Source of the DNA: Mycobacterium sp. E787
Lineage (GTDB): Bacteria > Actinomycetota > Actinomycetes > Mycobacteriales > Mycobacteriaceae
DNA length: 64,000 nt
NCBI RefSeq assembly: GCF_001668725.1
Contig: NZ_LZKL01000132.1
Span: 1 to 64,000, forward strand
Direction: 5' to 3'
Shown piece after piece: positions 60,844-64,000 of this stretch (the stretch's first letter is position 1; every line of letters starts with the position of its first letter). A model generated the notes under the pieces. That model was not told where the DNA came from. It did not search any database and was given only the letters and a program-made list of their open reading frames with translations. The translations under genes and the position numbers were made by a program.

Positions 60844-62019
60844 TCAACCCCAGTGCAGCGGTAATTCCTTGAGCGCGAACGTCTTCGACGGGAACTTGAT
60901 CTGCGGGGTGTAATCCGCCGGCACCTCGAAATCGGGGATCTGCCTGAGCCATTCGGCGACGATGATGGTCAGCTCGATCCGGGCCAGGTGCGAACCCAGG
61001 CACCGGTGCGGTCCGCCGCCGAATCCCCAGTGCCGGTGCACCTTGCCGTCCATGTAGAGCTCATCGGTCGACATCGCGTCGCTGCCGTCGCGGTTCACCG
61101 CCGCCATGCACAGCCGCACCGGTGTGCCCGCGGGCAGCGTCATGCCGCCCACGGTGACGATCTCGGTCGTGACCCTGGGCGCCACCGGCGCCGATGGCTC
61201 CAACCGCACGATCTCTTCGATGAAAACCCTGATCTGCCTGGGGTTGTCGCGCAGCTCTTCGCGCAGCTGCGGCCTGCGCGCGAGCTCGTACAGTGAGAAT
61301 CCGATCGCCGCGGTCACCGTGTCCAGACCCGCCAGGATCAGCAGGTGGCTCATGCCCAGCAGCTCGAGATCGGTGAAGTTGCCCTCGCCGGTCATCACCT
61401 GCGACAACATGTCATCGCCCGGATTTTCGCGGCGCTGCGCGATCGCGTCGTTCAAGTAGGCCAACAACTCGTGCGCCTTCTCGAAGTCGGCGGGACTCAG
61501 GTAGGGCTTGTCGGCGATGATGGCGTCTTTCCAGTCGATGACGCGGTCGCGGTCCTCGACCGGCAGACCGTAGAGGTCGAGGAAGACCTGGAACGGATAC
61601 AGCTTGGCGAAATCCGCCATCCCGTCGCACTTGCCTCGCCCCGCGAGCTCGGCGATCATCTCGGCGGCGTGGCGCTGCAGCACCGGGCGGGACTTGCTCA
61701 GGCCCTGGGGACTGAAGTAGGGCTGCAGGATTTTCCGGTAGCGGGTGTGCTCCGGCGGGTCGAACGCCAGCGGGATCACCGGCAACGGGCTGCCGGGCGG
61801 CTGGAGCGCCAGCCGCGACGAAAACACCTTCGGATTGCGCAGCGCGGCAAGCACGTCCTCGCGACGGGTCAGGTAGTAGTGGCCGTTCATGAACACCACC
61901 GGGCCGGCGTCCCGCAACGTCTTCCACCCGACACCCCGGTCGTCCTCCATCGGCAACTTGGTGTACTCCAGCCGCGGTAGGTGGAAGCTGCCCGGCTGCC
62001 AATCGCCAACAGTGCTCAT
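60844..62019 (-). CDS. cyp143: cytochrome P450 CYP143
   Basis: This P450 of about 391 residues has the I-helix LLILAGLDTVTAA, K-helix EEIVR and heme loop FGGGPHRCLGSHLAR. The position inside the ESX-5 locus, opposite in strand and next to a small ferredoxin gene, identifies it as CYP143 (Rv1785c in M. tuberculosis). The divergent ferredoxin is its probable redox partner. The physiological substrate is unknown. Why a P450 is embedded in ESX-5 is not settled. Confidence 0.93.
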   Translation of the reverse strand: MSTVGDWQPGSFHLPRLEYTKLPMEDDRGVGWKTLRDAGPVVFMNGHYYLTRREDVLAALRNPKVFSSRLALQPPGSPLPVIPLAFDPPEHTRYRKILQPYFSPQGLSKSRPVLQRHAAEMIAELAGRGKCDGMADFAKLYPFQVFLDLYGLPVEDRDRVIDWKDAIIADKPYLSPADFEKAHELLAYLNDAIAQRRENPGDDMLSQVMTGEGNFTDLELLGMSHLLILAGLDTVTAAIGFSLYELARRPQLREELRDNPRQIRVFIEEIVRLEPSAPVAPRVTTEIVTVGGMTLPAGTPVRLCMAAVNRDGSDAMSTDELYMDGKVHRHWGFGGGPHRCLGSHLARIELTIIVAEWLRQIPDFEVPADYTPQIKFPSKTFALKELPLHWG

Positions 62020-62282
62020 GCGCCCTGATCTCCGCTTGTCTGTGTGGTTTTCGCGCCGCAAAAGTATGAGTCCCCAGGCCGCGCTTCGAACTTTCGCGTC
62101 ACCGGTGTGAAGGTGGCACATCAATATCGCACGTGCGGCAAGGGGGCACCAATCTGACCGGCGGTGAGGGCGGGTCACCGCCGTCGAACGACCTTCTCCT
62201 CGCGTTTGTCGACCGACTAATCTGTTGTCCAATCGTCAAGTCCCGCTGGGAACTCCCCGGACCCGTCCAAGAAGGGAACCCC

Positions 62283-62477
62283 GTGAAGGTTCGTCTCGAA
62301 AAGTCCAGATGCGTGGGCCACGCCCAGTGTTACGCCGTCGATCCGGACCTGTTCCCCATCGACGCGTCGGGCTACTCCATCCTCGAAGAGCACGAGGTCA
62401 GGCCCGAGGACGAGCAATTGACGCGCGACGGCGTGGCCTCCTGCCCGGAAATGGCACTGATCCTTGAGGACGACTAG
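62283..62477 (+). CDS. [3Fe-4S] ferredoxin (Rv1786-like)
   Basis: This 64-residue acidic ferredoxin has cluster ligands C10, C16 and C54 and the pattern C-V-G-H-A-Q-C ... S-C-P-E. The residue at the fourth-ligand position is His, as in P450-associated [3Fe-4S] types. It starts with GTG. It corresponds to Rv1786 and should deliver electrons to CYP143, whose gene is divergent across a 263-bp gap. Confidence 0.92.
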   Translation: MKVRLEKSRCVGHAQCYAVDPDLFPIDASGYSILEEHEVRPEDEQLTRDGVASCPEMALILEDD

Positions 62478-62510
62478 CGCCACCACGGGGCAAGCCGCCA
62501 GACGAACGCA

Positions 62511-62594
62511 AGGTGAACACTCGGTTGTTTTTCATGAACCGAGGCTTGCCGGGAATGAACATTGGTTGGCCTGGAATGAACAGTTGGCATCGCC
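62511..62594. repeat. four 21-bp units with an invariant TGAAC
   Basis: TGAAC occurs at 62514, 62535, 62556 and 62577, exactly 21 bp apart (two helical turns). Each is followed 4-5 bases later by a GG. Units 3 and 4 are closest (GGAATGAACATTGG and GGAATGAACAGTTGG). The array lies after the ferredoxin stop and about 310 bp before the PPE start. Confidence 0.6.
62520..62543. other. stem-loop overlapping the 21-bp repeat array
   Basis: CTCGGTT and AACCGAG are perfect 7-bp arms around a 10-nt T-rich loop, 43 bp after the ferredoxin stop. It could be the ferredoxin transcript terminator or an operator. No T-tract follows the stem. Confidence 0.35.
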
Positions 62595-62901
62595 GGTCGG
62601 CGCGCCCTGGATGACCAGCTAATGTCGTTCGCGAGCGGCAGTTCAAGCACCAGGGGAGCTGTCGCTCGGTTGCTGACAACGGGATAGTCGAGGCAGATTG
62701 TTCATGTCGTTACTGACCGAACTTCCGGGAATCCCGGTGGCGGAGCGCCGATCCGGACACGCCGGGCGGGTGCGCCTCAGTATTCCGACTGTCCCGTCGG
62801 CTGGGTTTGCTGGTCAACAAGGTCGTGGCCGCGCCCATCATGGTTTCTACCTGACCGCCGCGATTGCCCCGGCAATCGCGGCCGACTGAGGAGGACACGG
62901 G
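62595..62901. other. intergenic remainder upstream of PPE gene
   Basis: No reliable gene was found. A short plus-strand frame at 62704-62889 has no recognisable product and unconvincing codon use. The segment should contain the PPE 5' UTR and possibly a promoter. GAGGAGG just before the PPE GTG is a strong ribosome-binding site. Confidence 0.4.
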
Positions 62902-64000
62902 GTGTTCGACTTCGGAGCGTTGCCGCCCGAAATCAATTCCGGTCGGATGTATGCGGGTCCGGGAGCCGAGTCGATAATGGTTGCCGCGACGGCCTGGGAT
63001 GCGCTGGCGGCGGAGTTGAGCACGGCGGCTTCTGGCTACAACTCGGTGATCACCGAACTCACCAGCGCGCCCTGGATCGGGCCCTCCTCGACGGCGATGG
63101 TGTCCGCAGTGGTGCCGTATGTGAGCTGGCTCAGCACGGCGGCGGGCCTGGCCGAGGAGAGCGCCAGCCAGGCGCGGGCGGCGGCGGGCGCCTTCGAGGC
63201 CGCGTTCGCGATGACGGTGCCTCCGCCGGTGATCGTGGCGAACCGGGTCCTGTTGGCGACGCTCGTCGCGACCAACTTCTTCGGGCAGAACACGCCGGCG
63301 ATCATGGCCACCGAGGCGCAGTACATGGAGATGTGGGCCCAGGACGCCGCCGCGATGTACGGCTACGCCGCGTCCTCGGCGGCCGCCACGGTGTTGACCC
63401 CCTACCAGGCGCCGCCCAACACCAGCACGCCGGACGCTCCCGCCCAGCAGGGTGCCGCGGTCGCCCAGGCCACCGCCCAGCCGGCCGGCAACTCCGCGGC
63501 GCAGGCGGTGCAGGCCGCGTCGATCCCGCAGACGCTGCAGCAACTCGCCCTGCAGCAACTGTCGGGTTATCAGTTCACGCAGTGGCCGTTGTCGATGCTG
63601 CAGAACCAGCTCCAGGATCTGATCAAATACGGGCTGCCCACCCCGACGAACGACTGGTTCAACGTCCCGGGGCTCATCAAGCCCCCGGTCGTGGGCTACC
63701 CGTCGACCTTCCCCTCCAGCGGCATCAGCCCGCTGTACAACGAGGCGCGCCAGTTCCTGCAGGCGTACTTCGGTGTCGGTATCGGCAACTTCGGCTGGTC
63801 GATCGGCCAGCAGCTGACCTTCGGCCCCGGCGGTGCGACCGCGGGTGCCGGCGGTGCCTGGTTCCCGACGCCGCAGTTCGGCGGCCTGCACCTGGGCGCG
63901 ATCGGCGCGAGCTCGGTCAGCGGCCACGGCCTGGGTGGGGCGACGTTGGCGAGCACCGGCGCGTCGGGCAAGATCGGGGCGCTGTCCGTCCCCGCGAGCT
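62902..64000 (+). CDS. PPE family protein, SVP subgroup, partial (PPE25-like; runs off right edge)
   Basis: The first 366 residues are present. The PPE domain starts FDFGALPPEINSGRMYAGPG, with the W-x-G turn (PWIGPSSTAMVSA) and EAQYMEMWAQDAAAMYGYAA at its end (about residue 160). A Pro/Ala/Gln-rich linker and a Gly-rich segment follow, then LSVPAS at the very edge, the start of the SVP motif. It starts with GTG behind GAGGAGG. It stands where PPE25 (Rv1787) stands in M. tuberculosis, the first of the ESX-5-embedded PE/PPE genes and an ESX-5 substrate or accessory protein. Confidence 0.93.
   Translation, partial: MFDFGALPPEINSGRMYAGPGAESIMVAATAWDALAAELSTAASGYNSVITELTSAPWIGPSSTAMVSAVVPYVSWLSTAAGLAEESASQARAAAGAFEAAFAMTVPPPVIVANRVLLATLVATNFFGQNTPAIMATEAQYMEMWAQDAAAMYGYAASSAAATVLTPYQAPPNTSTPDAPAQQGAAVAQATAQPAGNSAAQAVQAASIPQTLQQLALQQLSGYQFTQWPLSMLQNQLQDLIKYGLPTPTNDWFNVPGLIKPPVVGYPSTFPSSGISPLYNEARQFLQAYFGVGIGNFGWSIGQQLTFGPGGATAGAGGAWFPTPQFGGLHLGAIGASSVSGHGLGGATLASTGASGKIGALSVPAS

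Noticed and set aside
62704..62889. Small plus-strand frame just before the PPE gene
   Set aside because: No ribosome-binding site of note, no family and irregular composition. It is probably untranslated leader.
62710..63927. 405-codon minus-strand frame opposite the partial PPE gene
   Set aside because: The plus strand reads a full PPE domain with PPE, W-x-G and SVP motifs. The antisense frame is Arg/Gly/His-rich filler.

Overview
The window comes from a slow-growing Mycobacterium, most like the M. avium complex. The evidence is the high GC content with mycobacterial codon use, a PE gene and two PPE genes, WS/DGAT wax-ester/triacylglycerol synthases, F420-dependent enzyme families, a mycofactocin-coupled SDR, a cutinase, DUF732 and, at the right end, the ESX-5 type VII secretion locus (malQ, eccB5, eccC5, cyp143, ferredoxin, PPE). 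From about 41.4 kb to the right edge the order follows M. tuberculosis Rv1773c-Rv1787 as I recall it. No tRNA, rRNA, CRISPR array or complete insertion sequence was seen. The left edge holds only the 3' tail of a 13E12-type HNH endonuclease gene.

Layout. (1) 0.1-5.9 kb: a tightly overlapping leftward operon TetR - P450 - SDR - amidohydrolase - M24 peptidase - M24-like protein. The amidohydrolase is broken and the last M24 protein has lost most metal ligands. (2) 6-10 kb: F420-type nitroreductase, soluble sulfite-oxidase-like enzyme, DUF2231 membrane protein, lipoprotein and a SigF-like sigma factor. (3) 10.3-13.8 kb: rightward operon SDR - FAD monooxygenase - DUF4389 membrane protein - methyltransferase with an irregular start. 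(4) 14-16.6 kb: a PE/PPE pair. (5) 16.6-26.7 kb: MacB/FtsX-type ABC exporter, WS/DGAT, YbjQ-repeat protein, cutinase, two TetR regulators and a small methyltransferase. (6) 26.8-37.8 kb: a catabolic island. An eight-gene leftward operon (mycofactocin SDR, 2-oxo-acid dehydrogenase E1 alpha and beta, free-standing lipoyl protein, enoyl-CoA hydratase, acyl-CoA synthetase, Rieske oxygenase, KstD-like flavoprotein) is flanked by a second enoyl-CoA hydratase and a divergent CoA-transferase.

(7) 37.8-39.4 kb: a compact thiol-redox locus. A thioredoxin is divergent from a CsoR-superfamily repressor that keeps both cysteines but lacks the copper-ligand histidine, followed by DUF302 and AhpD-like genes. 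The promoter region carries two TACCC-N4-GGGTA inverted repeats. This is the most coherent candidate for a little-described system. (8) 39.5-45.5 kb: WS/DGAT, ANTAR-like protein, and an IclR - FAD-linked oxidase - PhlG-like C-C hydrolase cassette with an apparently leaderless regulator gene. (9) 45.6-52.6 kb: DUF4407 protein, conserved mycobacterial proteins, a Rv0910-like SRPBCC protein, a membrane sulfite-oxidase/cytochrome fusion, a SnoaL protein and an LLM flavoenzyme. (10) 52.6-64 kb: malQ and the start of ESX-5, with four TGAAC boxes at an exact 21-bp period between the ferredoxin and PPE genes.

All calls come from reading the sequence and from knowledge of the families. No database search was run.
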